DNA of 64,000 nt from Geobacter sp. FeAm09 (lineage in GTDB: Bacteria > Desulfobacterota > Desulfuromonadia > Geobacterales > Pseudopelobacteraceae): the NCBI RefSeq assembly GCF_008330225.1, contig NZ_CP042466.1, positions 3,218,001 to 3,282,000 of the forward strand, given 5' to 3'. The notes under the pieces were generated by a model, which was not told the DNA's origin, did not search any database, and was given only the letters and a program-made list of their open reading frames with translations. Position numbers and translations under genes: made by a program. Positions 18,118-28,043 of the stretch are shown piece by piece (the first letter of the stretch is position 1; each line of letters begins with the position of its first letter).

Positions 18118-19213
18118 CAACATCGCCGAACAAGGCAGCTATCCGGGCGATTACTACGCCACCGTGCTCGACAGCGTCGGCGACGGCGTGATCGTCGTGG
18201 ACCGCAGCGGCGTGATCACGCTGTGCAACCCGGCCGCCGAGGAGATCACCGGGTTTTCCCGGCGCCAGGCCACGGGTGCCAGCTTCGACAAGCTCTTCGC
18301 CCTGGAAAAGACCCTGGTGGAGATGGTCCAGAAGACCACCCAGACCGGCATCACCATCTCGGATCACGAGAACGTGGTGGTCCGCTCCACCGGCAAGGTC
18401 AAGCCGGTGGCCGCCACCTGCTACCCGCTCATGCTGGGGACCGGCGAGAATATCGGCACCATCCTGTCCCTCAAGGACATCACGTATATCCGCGAACTGG
18501 AGGCGGCGGTCCGGCAGGCCGACCGGCTCTCCACCATAGGGACACTGGCGGCCGGCCTGGCCCACGAGGTGAAGAACCCCCTGGGAGGGATCAAGGGGGC
18601 GGCCCAACTCCTGGAGCGGGAACTGGACGCCGGCAGCGAACTGCTGGATTACACCCGGGTGATGATCCGCGAAACCGAGCGTATCGACCACATCATCCGC
18701 GAACTGCTGGAACTTGCCTCGCCGCGGGGGCTCAAGCTGGGGCCGGTCAACCTGCACAAGGTGCTGGGCGACATCCTCCTGCTGCAAAAGCAGGCCGTAA
18801 CCGGGCGCGACATCACCTTCAACAAGCATTTCGACCCCAGCATCCCCCCGATCATGGCCGATGAGGAGATGCTGACCCGGCTGTTCCTGAACCTGATCTG
18901 CAATGCCATCGACGCCTTGCAGGAGACCGGGCAGTTGACGGTGGCGAGCCGGGTGCTGTCGGACTACCGCATGGCCCAGAACGACCGCCGCTCCCGCATG
19001 GTCGCCGTGGAGATCGCCGATGACGGCCCCGGCATCCCGGCCGAGGACCTGGAGAACATCTGGACGCCGTTTTTCAGCACCAAATCGTCGGGCACCGGCC
19101 TGGGGCTGGCCATCTGCCACAAGATCGTGGCGGAGCATCGCGGCATGATCAAGGTGGAATCCGATGCCGTCCACGGGACCAAGTTCACGGTGCTCCTGCC
19201 GCTGGTGCAATAA
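18095..19213 (+). CDS. PAS-domain sensor histidine kinase (NtrB-like)
   Basis: A 372-aa soluble sensor kinase. An N-terminal PAS domain spans about residues 20-125 (VLDSVGDGVIVVDRSGVIT, FSRRQATG). The HisKA box follows with the phosphorylated histidine near residue 157 (GLAHEVKNPLGGI). The ATPase domain then has N-box NLICNAIDAL, G1 IADDGPGIP, F-box TPFFSTK and G2 GTGLGLAICHKI. There is no membrane segment. It overlaps dusB by 23 nt and precedes an NtrC-type regulator, its obvious partner. The architecture is that of NtrB, but the stimulus (nitrogen or other) cannot be told. Confidence 0.94.
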   Translation: MTTMPTTDNIAEQGSYPGDYYATVLDSVGDGVIVVDRSGVITLCNPAAEEITGFSRRQATGASFDKLFALEKTLVEMVQKTTQTGITISDHENVVVRSTGKVKPVAATCYPLMLGTGENIGTILSLKDITYIRELEAAVRQADRLSTIGTLAAGLAHEVKNPLGGIKGAAQLLERELDAGSELLDYTRVMIRETERIDHIIRELLELASPRGLKLGPVNLHKVLGDILLLQKQAVTGRDITFNKHFDPSIPPIMADEEMLTRLFLNLICNAIDALQETGQLTVASRVLSDYRMAQNDRRSRMVAVEIADDGPGIPAEDLENIWTPFFSTKSSGTGLGLAICHKIVAEHRGMIKVESDAVHGTKFTVLLPLVQ

Positions 19214-19331
19214 CCGGGCGGCATCGCCAGCCTGACGTATCCGCCACGGGACTCTGCCGCGCTTGCCGGCCGAAAGCGCCCGTGACGTCCTATAATGCAA
19301 TTTTATCCGTTAAAAACAGGGGACAACAACA

Positions 19332-20774
<1,443 letters not shown>

Positions 20775-20779
20775 GAGCT

Positions 20780-20952
20780 ATTGAAAAACTCAGGTTGTTC
20801 AAAAATAGTCAGATCGCCGCACCCGCTCGACAAGCCCTGAGGAGGCGTAGCAGGCCTACTCCGCCGAAGCAGCTTTCTGCGAAGGCCGGGCGCTACGCCG
20901 CACGAAAAGGCCGTCGAGGACGAAGGCCTGATGGCTGTTTTTCAACAACCTC
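20780..20952. repeat. Dispersed palindromic element, long copy
   Basis: The left end (20780-20825) and right end (20925-20952, GGCTGTTTTTCAACAACC) are recognisably related to the element at 31291-31392, which lies in the opposite orientation. The interior of this copy is longer (about 100 nt, with smaller inverted repeats). It fills the gap between the NtrC-type gene and the isochorismatase-family gene and carries no gene of its own. Confidence 0.75.
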
Positions 20953-20971
20953 TTCGAAAGGAGATCGAACC

Positions 20972-21538
20972 ATGTCGGTAAAGGACAGATTCTTTCTGGA
21001 GCGCGACAAGGCTCTGCTGGTGGTGATCGATGTCCAGGAGAAGCTCTGCCTGGCCATGGACGACAAGATCCTCCACAAACTGACCAGGAATATCGCCATT
21101 CTGCTGGAAACCGCCCGGGAATTGGGGATACCGGCGCTCATCACCGAACAGTACGTCAAGGGGCTGGGACCCACCCTGCCGGAGTTGCGGGAAAAGGCCG
21201 CGGACGCGGACTATTTCGAGAAGATGGCCTTCAGTTGCTGCGGCAGCGCCGATTTCATGGACAAGCTCAAGGCCACCGGCCGCACCCAGATCATCGTCAC
21301 CGGCATGGAGACCCACGTCTGCGTGCTGCAAACCGTCATCGAACTGCGCGACGCCGGCTTCGAGGTCCACGTGGTCAGGGACGCGGTCATGAGCCGCAGC
21401 AAACGCAACTGGCAGATCGCCGCCGAAGCCATGACCCTCACCGGCGCGGTGCCCACCTGCACCGAATCGGTCCTGTTCCAGCTCCTGAAGATCGCGGGAA
21501 CGGAAGAGTTCAAGAAATTGTCCAAACTGGTGCGGTAA
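20972..21538 (+). CDS. Isochorismatase-family cysteine hydrolase
   Basis: A 188-aa cysteine hydrolase of the isochorismatase/nicotinamidase superfamily (YcaC-like). The catalytic triad is visible as D20 (VVIDVQEKL), K84 (YFEKMAFSCC) and C117 (GMETHVCVLQTVIEL). The family includes amidases acting on nicotinamide, carbamates or other small amides; the substrate here is unknown. The ATG at 20972 has an AAAGGAG site; longer frames extend into the repeat element and are rejected. A terminator follows the stop. Confidence 0.92.
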   Translation: MSVKDRFFLERDKALLVVIDVQEKLCLAMDDKILHKLTRNIAILLETARELGIPALITEQYVKGLGPTLPELREKAADADYFEKMAFSCCGSADFMDKLKATGRTQIIVTGMETHVCVLQTVIELRDAGFEVHVVRDAVMSRSKRNWQIAAEAMTLTGAVPTCTESVLFQLLKIAGTEEFKKLSKLVR

Positions 21539-21565
21539 CTCACCGCTCCGGGAATCGATTGCCAC

Positions 21566-21601
21566 AAGGTGCGGGATCGCCAGGTCCCGCACCTTTTTTT
21601 G
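21566..21601 (+). terminator. Rho-independent terminator
   Basis: An 11-bp perfect stem (21566-21576 with 21585-21595) followed by a T-run to 21601 lies just after the hydrolase gene. Confidence 0.88.
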
Positions 21602-21652
21602 CCCCGTCGGGACGCACCGCCCCCCCTTCCCCGCAGCATTCATTAATCGGGT

Positions 21653-21680
21653 TTGCAGATTAGAACGTTTATTGTACAAT
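21653..21680 (+). promoter_or_regulatory. Candidate promoter for the RND operon
   Basis: TTGCAG at 21653-21658 and TACAAT at 21675-21680 with a 16-nt spacer lie in an AT-rich patch upstream of the RND gene. The rest of the 309-nt gap (21602-21847) shows no gene; no clear repressor operator was found. Confidence 0.4.
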
Positions 21681-21847
21681 CATCGTATAAAAGATATAAA
21701 AGAGCTTATTGGTAATTATTGAGCATGAGGATTCTGCCATGACAGATTAGGGAACATGCCGTTTCCTGATGACGCCGCCCATCCAGTCCATCCAAAACCG
21801 GCCCGGCGACAGGACAGGAAACCTTGTAACCTCTCGCGAGGTTCGTC

Positions 21848-24800
21848 ATGTGGATAGTCAGATTGGCACTGCGGCGCCCTTACAGCGTCGCGGTGATGGC
21901 CCTGTTGATCCTGGTGTTGGGCACCCTTTCCCTCACCAGGATGATCGTCGATATCTTCCCGGTGATCGACATCCCGGTAGTGGTCGTGGTCTGGAACTAC
22001 CCCGGCCTCTCCCCGGAGGACATGGAGCGGCGCATCGTCCTCATCAGCGAACGGGCCTACTCCACCACCGTCAACGGCATCTCCCGCATCGAGTCCCAGT
22101 CGATCCCCGGCACCGGGGTCCTCAAGGTCTACTTCCAGCCCGGCACCGGGATCGGCGCCGCCATCTCCCAGATATCCTCCGTCTCCAGCACCCTGCTCCG
22201 GATCGCGCCGCCCGGCACCCAACCGCCGGCCATTGTCCAGTTCAACGCCTCCAACGTGCCGGTGGCCCAACTGACCCTGTCGAGCAAAAGTCTTCCGGAA
22301 GAAAAGATCTTCGACTACGGCCTCAACTTCATCCGGGTCAAGCTGTTCACCATCCCGGGGCTCTCCACGCCGGCGCCCTTCGGCGGCAAGAGCCGCCAGA
22401 TCATGATCGACATCGATCCCACGGCCCTGGCGGCGCGGGGGCTCTCCCCGGCCGACGTGGTAAGCGCTCTCCAGGCCTCCAACGTGATCATCCCGGCCGG
22501 CACCGCCCGCATCGGCGGACAGGAGTACAACGTGCTGCTCAACTCCAGCCCGCGGATCATCGACCAGTTCAACGCCATCCCGGTCAAGGTCGTGGGCAAC
22601 GCCCCGGTCTACCTGGGTGACGTGGCGCGGGTTTCGGACAGCTATGCCGAACAGAACAACATCGTGCACGTCAATGGCCGGAGGGCCACCTACCTGTCCA
22701 TCCTCAAACACGCCGATGCGTCCACCCTGGCGGTGGTGGACGCCGCCCGCGAGGCCCTGCCCGCCATCAGGGAGGTGGCGCCCCAGGGGCTGGAACTGAA
22801 GATCGACTTCGACCAGTCGCTTTTCGTGCGGGCGGCGGTGGAGGGGGTGGTGCGCGAGGCGGTCGTCGGCACGATCCTGGTTTCGCTCATGATTCTGGTC
22901 TTCCTCGGCAGCCTGCGCAGCATGATCGTGGTCTCCACCTCCATCCCCCTGGCCATCTTCAGCGCCATGATCGCCATGAACCTGGCCGGGCAGAGCATCA
23001 ACATCATGACCCTGGGCGGCGTGGCCCTGGCCATCGGCATGTTGGTGGACGACGCCACGGTGGAGGTGGAGAACATCCACCGCAACCGCGCCCTGGGCAA
23101 GCCGCTCACCATGGCGGTGATGGACAGCGCCCGCCAGGTGGCGATGCCGGCCATCGTGGCGACCATGGCCATCTGCGTGGTCTTCTTTCCGGTGGTATTG
23201 CTGGTCGGGCCGGCCAAGCACCTCTTCACCCCCCTGGCGTTCGCGGTGGTGACCGCCATGCTGGCCTCCTACCTGCTCTCCCGCACCCTGGTGCCGGTGC
23301 TGTCGCGGATGTTGCTGGGAGGGGAGCACCGTCAGAGAGGGGCCCCGCCATCAGCCGGGAGGATGACCACCCTCTTCCGAAAGCTGAACGAACACCGCGA
23401 GGATGGCTTCGAACGGTTCCGGGAGCGCTACGCCCGGTTGCTGGCGGTGGCCCTGCGCCACCGCGCCTTCACCCTGACGGTGGCGGCCCTGGTGGGACTG
23501 GTCAGCCTGGGGCTGGTCTTCGTCATCGGCACCGACTTTTTCCCCGCGGTGGACGTGGGGCTGATGAAACTCCATATGCGCGCCCCGGCGGGAACCCGTA
23601 TCGAGGAAACCGAGAGATTGCTGGCCCGGGTGGAAGAGCAGATCCGCGGGATCATCCCGGCCAAGGAGATCGACACCATCAACGACATGATCGGGGTGCC
23701 CACGTTCTATAACCTGGCCTTTGTGCAGACCGAGAACATCAGCGGCATGGATGCCGAGATCCTGATCTCTCTCAAGCGGGGGCACCGGCCAACGGAGCGG
23801 TACCGGCACCAACTCCGCGAGGCCCTTCCCCGTGCGTTCCCCGGTGCGTCCTTCTATTTCCAGTCCGCCGACATCGTCACCCAGGTGCTCAACTTCGGCC
23901 TGACCTCCCCCATCGACATCCAGATCGAGGGGCCGGACTTCGGCAAATCCTACCCGTACGCCCTCAAGGTCAGGGATGCCCTGCTTGCCATCCCCGGCGC
24001 CGCCGACGTGCATATCAACCAGGTGCTGGATTACCCGGCCCTGCAGGTGGACGTGGACCGGGTCCGGGCTGCCCGCCTCGGTATGAGCGAACGGGATGTG
24101 GCCGCCAGTGCCCTGATCGCCCTCTCCTCCAGTATCCTGATCGCCCCCTCGTTCTTTCTCAACCCGGCCAACAACGTCAACTACACCGTGGCGGTGCAGA
24201 TCCCGCGCCGGTACCAGGCCACCCTGTCGGACCTGGCGGCCATGCCGGTCACCCCGCCGGCGGCCGGCGCGCTGCTCCAGCCGCCATTCCAGCCAGGACC
24301 TGCGGATACGCCCCAGATTCCGGCCCAGGCCCTGGGCAACCTGGCGCTCATCTCCCACCGGGTGAGCCTTGAGAACATCACCCATTATACGGTGCAACGG
24401 GTACTGGACGTGGCTGCCGGCGTGGAAGGGCGCGACCTGGGTTCCGTCATCCGGGATATCGACAGGAGCATCGCGGCACTCGGGAAACTTCCCCCCGGCA
24501 TGCGCATCACGGTGCGCGGCCAGAACGAGGTCATGAACCAATCCTTCCGCAGCCTGGGATTGGGGTTGGTCCTGGCCACTCTCCTGGTCTATTTTCTCAT
24601 GGTGGTGCTGTTCCAGTCGTGGATCGACCCGTTCATCATCATGATGGCCGTGCCGGGCGCCCTGATGGGGATACTCTGGATGCTGGCCCTGACCGGCACC
24701 ACCATCAACGTGGAGTCGCTCATGGGGTCGATCATGGCCATCGGCATCGCCACCTCCAATTCGATCCTGCTGGTGAGTTTTGCCAACGACATCAGGGTGG

Positions 24801-25120
24801 AAAAGGCGGTTACTCCGGCGGAAGCCGCCCTGGAGGCGGCCAGGACGCGGCTCAGGCCGGTACTGATGACCGCCCTGGCCATGATCATCGGCATGCTGCC
24901 CATGGCCTTTGCCATGGGAGAGGCGGGCGAACAGAACGCCCCCCTGGGCCGGGCCGTGATCGGCGGGTTGCTGGTGGCGACGCTCCTGACCCTGTTCGTG
25001 GTGCCGGTGATCTATTCGTTGCTGCGTACCGGGATGCCGGTCAAACATCTCCTGGACGACCGTTTCCTGGCTGCGGAGCGGGGCGAGGATGGGGAGGAGA
25101 GAGGAAATCCCAATGAATGA
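21848..25120 (+). CDS. RND-family efflux pump inner-membrane transporter
   Basis: A 1090-aa resistance-nodulation-division transporter of the AcrB type, normally a trimer exporting drugs or solvents using the proton gradient. It begins MWIVRLALRRPYSVAVMALL (first membrane helix). The first large periplasmic loop ends near residue 325, then a helix bundle carries GMLVDDATVEVENIHRN, whose two aspartates are the proton relay. A second loop and the GTTINVESLMGSIMAIGIATSNSILL segment follow. The ATG at 21848 has a CGAGG site. The last codons overlap the adaptor gene by 8 nt. No outer-membrane factor is encoded next to it. Confidence 0.95.
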   Translation: MWIVRLALRRPYSVAVMALLILVLGTLSLTRMIVDIFPVIDIPVVVVVWNYPGLSPEDMERRIVLISERAYSTTVNGISRIESQSIPGTGVLKVYFQPGTGIGAAISQISSVSSTLLRIAPPGTQPPAIVQFNASNVPVAQLTLSSKSLPEEKIFDYGLNFIRVKLFTIPGLSTPAPFGGKSRQIMIDIDPTALAARGLSPADVVSALQASNVIIPAGTARIGGQEYNVLLNSSPRIIDQFNAIPVKVVGNAPVYLGDVARVSDSYAEQNNIVHVNGRRATYLSILKHADASTLAVVDAAREALPAIREVAPQGLELKIDFDQSLFVRAAVEGVVREAVVGTILVSLMILVFLGSLRSMIVVSTSIPLAIFSAMIAMNLAGQSINIMTLGGVALAIGMLVDDATVEVENIHRNRALGKPLTMAVMDSARQVAMPAIVATMAICVVFFPVVLLVGPAKHLFTPLAFAVVTAMLASYLLSRTLVPVLSRMLLGGEHRQRGAPPSAGRMTTLFRKLNEHREDGFERFRERYARLLAVALRHRAFTLTVAALVGLVSLGLVFVIGTDFFPAVDVGLMKLHMRAPAGTRIEETERLLARVEEQIRGIIPAKEIDTINDMIGVPTFYNLAFVQTENISGMDAEILISLKRGHRPTERYRHQLREALPRAFPGASFYFQSADIVTQVLNFGLTSPIDIQIEGPDFGKSYPYALKVRDALLAIPGAADVHINQVLDYPALQVDVDRVRAARLGMSERDVAASALIALSSSILIAPSFFLNPANNVNYTVAVQIPRRYQATLSDLAAMPVTPPAAGALLQPPFQPGPADTPQIPAQALGNLALISHRVSLENITHYTVQRVLDVAAGVEGRDLGSVIRDIDRSIAALGKLPPGMRITVRGQNEVMNQSFRSLGLGLVLATLLVYFLMVVLFQSWIDPFIIMMAVPGALMGILWMLALTGTTINVESLMGSIMAIGIATSNSILLVSFANDIRVEKAVTPAEAALEAARTRLRPVLMTALAMIIGMLPMAFAMGEAGEQNAPLGRAVIGGLLVATLLTLFVVPVIYSLLRTGMPVKHLLDDRFLAAERGEDGEERGNPNE

Positions 25121-26234
25121 ACGCGGTTTCACATCGCGAAGTCGATTATTTCTGGCCGGTGGCCTGTTGGTGTTGCTGGCGGTGGCTCTCGTGGCGCTGC
25201 TGCTCGGCAGTCGCCACAGTCAGGTGCGGGGGGAACTCCAGGCGCGCCAGGCCGCCCTCACGGCCGGGCCGCGGGTGCCGGTCGCCATCGCCGGCCGCTC
25301 GACCGCACAGCGAAACGTGGTGCTGTCGGGCGAGGCGCGCCCCTTTGCCGAGGTGACCCTGTACGCCAAGGTAAGCGGCTATCTACGCGAGATCCATGTG
25401 GACAAGGGGGACCGGGTTAACCGTGGTCAACTGCTGGCACAGCTCGAATCCCCCGAGTTGGACCGCCAGTACGATGCGGCCGCGGCCGATGCCCGGACCA
25501 AGCGGCTGTTCGCCGACCGGGAACGGCTTTTGATCAAGGACGGGGTGGTGGCCCGGCAGGACTACGACAATGCCGAGGCGGCGGCCCAAAGCGCCGAAGC
25601 GACCGCCGCGGGGCTGAAGAGCCAGAAAGGGTACGAGGCCCTGCGTGCTCCGTTCAGCGGCACGGTGACGGCCCGCTTCGCAGACCCCGGGGCGCTGTTG
25701 CAGAGTGCCGCCGCCAACCAGACCGCGGCGCAGCCGGTCGTGACCATCTCCCAAACCGACCGGCTGAGGGTCTACGTCTACCTGGACCAGAGAAACGCTG
25801 CGGTCGTCAGGAAGGGGGACCGGGCGGTGATCGCCGACGCGACGCGTCCGGAGGTGAAACTTTCGGCCAGCGTAACCCGCATCAGCGGCGCACTCGACCT
25901 CAAAAGCCGCACGCTCCTGGTGGAATTGGACCTGGACAACCGGACCGGCGCGATTCCGGCTGGCGGGTTCGTGCAGGTCAACCTGACGCTCACGGCCCCG
26001 TCCCAGGTGCAGGTACCGGCAGAGGCGTTACTGGTGAAGGGGGAGCGTTCCTACGTGGCGGTGGTGGACAACGACAACCGGGTGAGGTTCCGCGAGGTGG
26101 CGGTGGCCGACAGCGACGGCACGATGGTACGGAGCAGCACGGGGCTCAGGGAGGGGGAACGGGTCGTGCTCAATCCGGGCAGCGGCATGAGCGAGGGGCA
26201 GTTGGTGCAGCCGGCCGAGGCAAGCAGGAAGTAG
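25113..26234 (+). CDS. RND efflux periplasmic adaptor (membrane fusion protein)
   Basis: A 373-aa adaptor that links the RND pump to an outer-membrane channel. An N-terminal signal anchor covers about residues 12-32. Then come the barrel-sandwich segment (FAEVTLYAKVSGYLREIHVDKGDRVNRGQLLA, split lipoyl-like motif), a short helical hairpin (RLFADRERLLIKDGVVARQDYDNAEAAA), and the beta-barrel and membrane-proximal domains. There is no lipobox cysteine at the usual site, so it is probably anchored by the helix. A GAGAGGA site precedes the ATG at 25113. It follows the pump gene, the reverse of the common adaptor-first order. Confidence 0.93.
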   Translation: MNERGFTSRSRLFLAGGLLVLLAVALVALLLGSRHSQVRGELQARQAALTAGPRVPVAIAGRSTAQRNVVLSGEARPFAEVTLYAKVSGYLREIHVDKGDRVNRGQLLAQLESPELDRQYDAAAADARTKRLFADRERLLIKDGVVARQDYDNAEAAAQSAEATAAGLKSQKGYEALRAPFSGTVTARFADPGALLQSAAANQTAAQPVVTISQTDRLRVYVYLDQRNAAVVRKGDRAVIADATRPEVKLSASVTRISGALDLKSRTLLVELDLDNRTGAIPAGGFVQVNLTLTAPSQVQVPAEALLVKGERSYVAVVDNDNRVRFREVAVADSDGTMVRSSTGLREGERVVLNPGSGMSEGQLVQPAEASRK

Positions 26235-26272
26235 CGGCGGCACTACTCTTTATTGCAGGCCATTCCCCGGTT

Positions 26273-26602
26273 TCAGGGGGTCACCGACTTGGAAAACAGG
26301 TTGATGACGGCGACCCCGGCGATGATCAGGGCCATGCCGACGATGGCGGGGAGATCGAGCGCCTGCTTGAAGAAAACGGCACCGACCACGGAAATGAGGA
26401 CGATGCCCAGGCCGGACCAGATGGCATAGCTTACCCCCACCGGGATGCTTTTCAGCACCTGGCTCAGACAGTAGAACGCGATCCCGTACCCCAGCACGAC
26501 GAGCGTACTGGGGATCATGCGGGAAAACCCCTCCGACGCCTTCAACGCGCTCGTGCCGATCACTTCGGCGACAATTGCCACCAGCAGATATACGTAGGCC
26601 AT
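26273..26602 (-). CDS. Small multidrug resistance (SMR) transporter
   Basis: A 109-aa, four-helix transporter of the EmrE/QacE/SugE family that exchanges protons for cationic drugs or guanidinium-type compounds as a dimer. The essential membrane glutamate is E13 in VAIVAEVIGTSALK. Helix 3 has the LSQVLKSIPVGVSYAIWSGLG family pattern, and helix 4 has VINLFSK. It is encoded alone on the minus strand, convergent with the RND adaptor. The sequence resembles EmrE-type more than Gdx-type members, but the substrate is not certain. Confidence 0.93.
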   Translation of the reverse strand: MAYVYLLVAIVAEVIGTSALKASEGFSRMIPSTLVVLGYGIAFYCLSQVLKSIPVGVSYAIWSGLGIVLISVVGAVFFKQALDLPAIVGMALIIAGVAVINLFSKSVTP

Positions 26603-26648
26603 GCTTCTTTCTCACATCTCGATTATTCCGCCGCGCGGCCGTTGCGTG

Positions 26649-27329
26649 CTAACGGCAGCGCGCATCGGTGTACAGTTTTTCCGGGCTTTCCCGGGCGACC
26701 AGCACCATGAATCCCCCCTCGCGGTGGGGGGCCACCAGCACGCCGTAATCCGTCAGCCCCTCGACGGCAGCCCTTTGGGCGGCAACCTTCCAGACCTGAT
26801 CAAGGCTCTGCACGCGGGTTGTCGTGCGCTGGGCGATGAGTTTGCCGGCATCACCATGCAGCCGGAGGAGGTGCACGTGGAGTTGGTCCTGACCGCGCTG
26901 CCCCTGCGGGTTGACGGCAAGGGCGATGGCCGGGTCGTCACCCATGCGCCTGCGGGCCGCCTCCCAGGCGAATGCCCAGATGCCGTCGGGACGCCGCGGG
27001 TCTTCGACGCCGGTTATCCGGGCGCGGGGGATCGCCAGTCCGTGCACAAACCCCTCCGGGCAGCCGCACATCTTGGAGTCGCGCAGCACCACGAAATCGG
27101 CCGACTCGGCCCACACCTCCGTCGTGCCTTTGCAGGCGTCCCCGGGGGAACAGGCGCTCTCGACCCGTGGCCAACGGCATGACGTGCAATAATCCGCACC
27201 GGAAGCATCCAGGCAGTTGGCGACGATGTTCCAGAGGACCGTGCGGTCGCCCGCAGCGCCTGCCGGCACGGGGATCGAAACCCAGACACACAGCAGCAGG
27301 GCGGCACACAGCGCCCGGATATGGCCCAT
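26649..27329 (-). CDS. cdh: CDP-diacylglycerol diphosphatase-like protein
   Basis: A 226-aa exported protein resembling CDP-diacylglycerol pyrophosphatase, a HIT-fold enzyme splitting CDP-diacylglycerol into CMP and phosphatidate. A signal peptide (ALCAALLLCVWVSIPVPAGA) is followed by DRTVLWNIVANCL. Family marks are VLRDSKMCGCPEGFVHGLAIP, ITGVEDPRRPDGIWAFAWEAA and the HIT-like QDQLHVHLLRL. YGVLVAPHREGGFMVLVARE completes the match. I chose the ATG at 27329 (GGGGAG site) over 27347 or 27350. Extra cysteines in the N-terminal part suggest disulfides in the periplasm. Confidence 0.8.
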   Translation of the reverse strand: MGHIRALCAALLLCVWVSIPVPAGAAGDRTVLWNIVANCLDASGADYCTSCRWPRVESACSPGDACKGTTEVWAESADFVVLRDSKMCGCPEGFVHGLAIPRARITGVEDPRRPDGIWAFAWEAARRRMGDDPAIALAVNPQGQRGQDQLHVHLLRLHGDAGKLIAQRTTTRVQSLDQVWKVAAQRAAVEGLTDYGVLVAPHREGGFMVLVARESPEKLYTDARCR

Positions 27330-27413
27330 ACGCGAAAAACTCCCCATCACCGGCTACCGCACGGTGCCGGGGGGCAGGGGTATATGGTTCCGTAGCGGCG
27401 CGACGGCGCCTGA

Positions 27414-27995
27414 TCACAGGGTAATCTCCGTCCCCAGCACCTTCAGGAATTTCGCCAGCCATTCGGGATGGGCCGGCCATGCCGGGGCCGTGACCAGGTT
27501 GCCGTCCACGTGGGCCTTGTCCACGGGGATGGCAACATAGGTCCCGCCGGAGATGGTCACCTCCGGCCCGACGGCCGGGTATGCGGAGCACCCCTTCCCC
27601 TGCAGCACCCCGGCGGCCGCCAAGAGCTGCGGCCCGTGGCAGATGGCCGCGATGGGCTTGTGGGCGGCGCTGAAATGCCGTACGATCTCCAGCACCTCCT
27701 GGTCCAGGCGGATGTATTCGGGCGCCCTGCCGCCGGGCACCACGAGGGCGTCGTAGTCCTGGGCGCGGACTTCGGCAAAGGTGGCGTTCAGGGCAAAGTT
27801 GTGCCCCGGCTTCTCGCTATAGGTCTGGTCCCCCTCGAAGTCGTGCACCGCGGTACGCACCGTGTCGCCGGCCTTCTTGCCGCTGCAGACCGCGTGCACC
27901 GTATGCCCGACCATCTGCAGGGCCTGGAACGGCACCATGACTTCGTAGTCCTCGACATAATCGCCCACCAGCATCAGAATCTTCTTTGCCGCCAT
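27414..27995 (-). CDS. DJ-1/PfpI family protein
   Basis: A 193-aa class I glutamine amidotransferase-like protein. The nucleophile elbow is [14 protein letters not shown] (C119 followed by H120), with a conserved glutamate in the N-terminal [17 protein letters not shown] segment and [12 protein letters not shown] between. Members act as proteases, deglycases or stress chaperones; this one resembles the longer PfpI-type proteins with an insertion around residues 40-70. It is transcribed on the minus strand between cdh and the broken transporter gene. Confidence 0.9.
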   Translation of the reverse strand: MAAKKILMLVGDYVEDYEVMVPFQALQMVGHTVHAVCSGKKAGDTVRTAVHDFEGDQTYSEKPGHNFALNATFAEVRAQDYDALVVPGGRAPEYIRLDQEVLEIVRHFSAAHKPIAAICHGPQLLAAAGVLQGKGCSAYPAVGPEVTISGGTYVAIPVDKAHVDGNLVTAPAWPAHPEWLAKFLKVLGTEITL

Positions 27996-28043
27996 AACGC
28001 CCTCCCCTTCCCTGCTCGGGTAAAATAACTCAGCCGGATCGTT

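Noticed and set aside
23351..25132. A 593-codon open frame antisense to the RND pump gene
   Set aside because: It is a mirror of the GC-rich pump gene; composition is histidine/glycine/arginine-rich with no family, ribosome site or promoter. Other long antisense frames (for example at 1299-2936, 3201-4901, 21716-23329 and 61999-63654) were rejected for the same reason.
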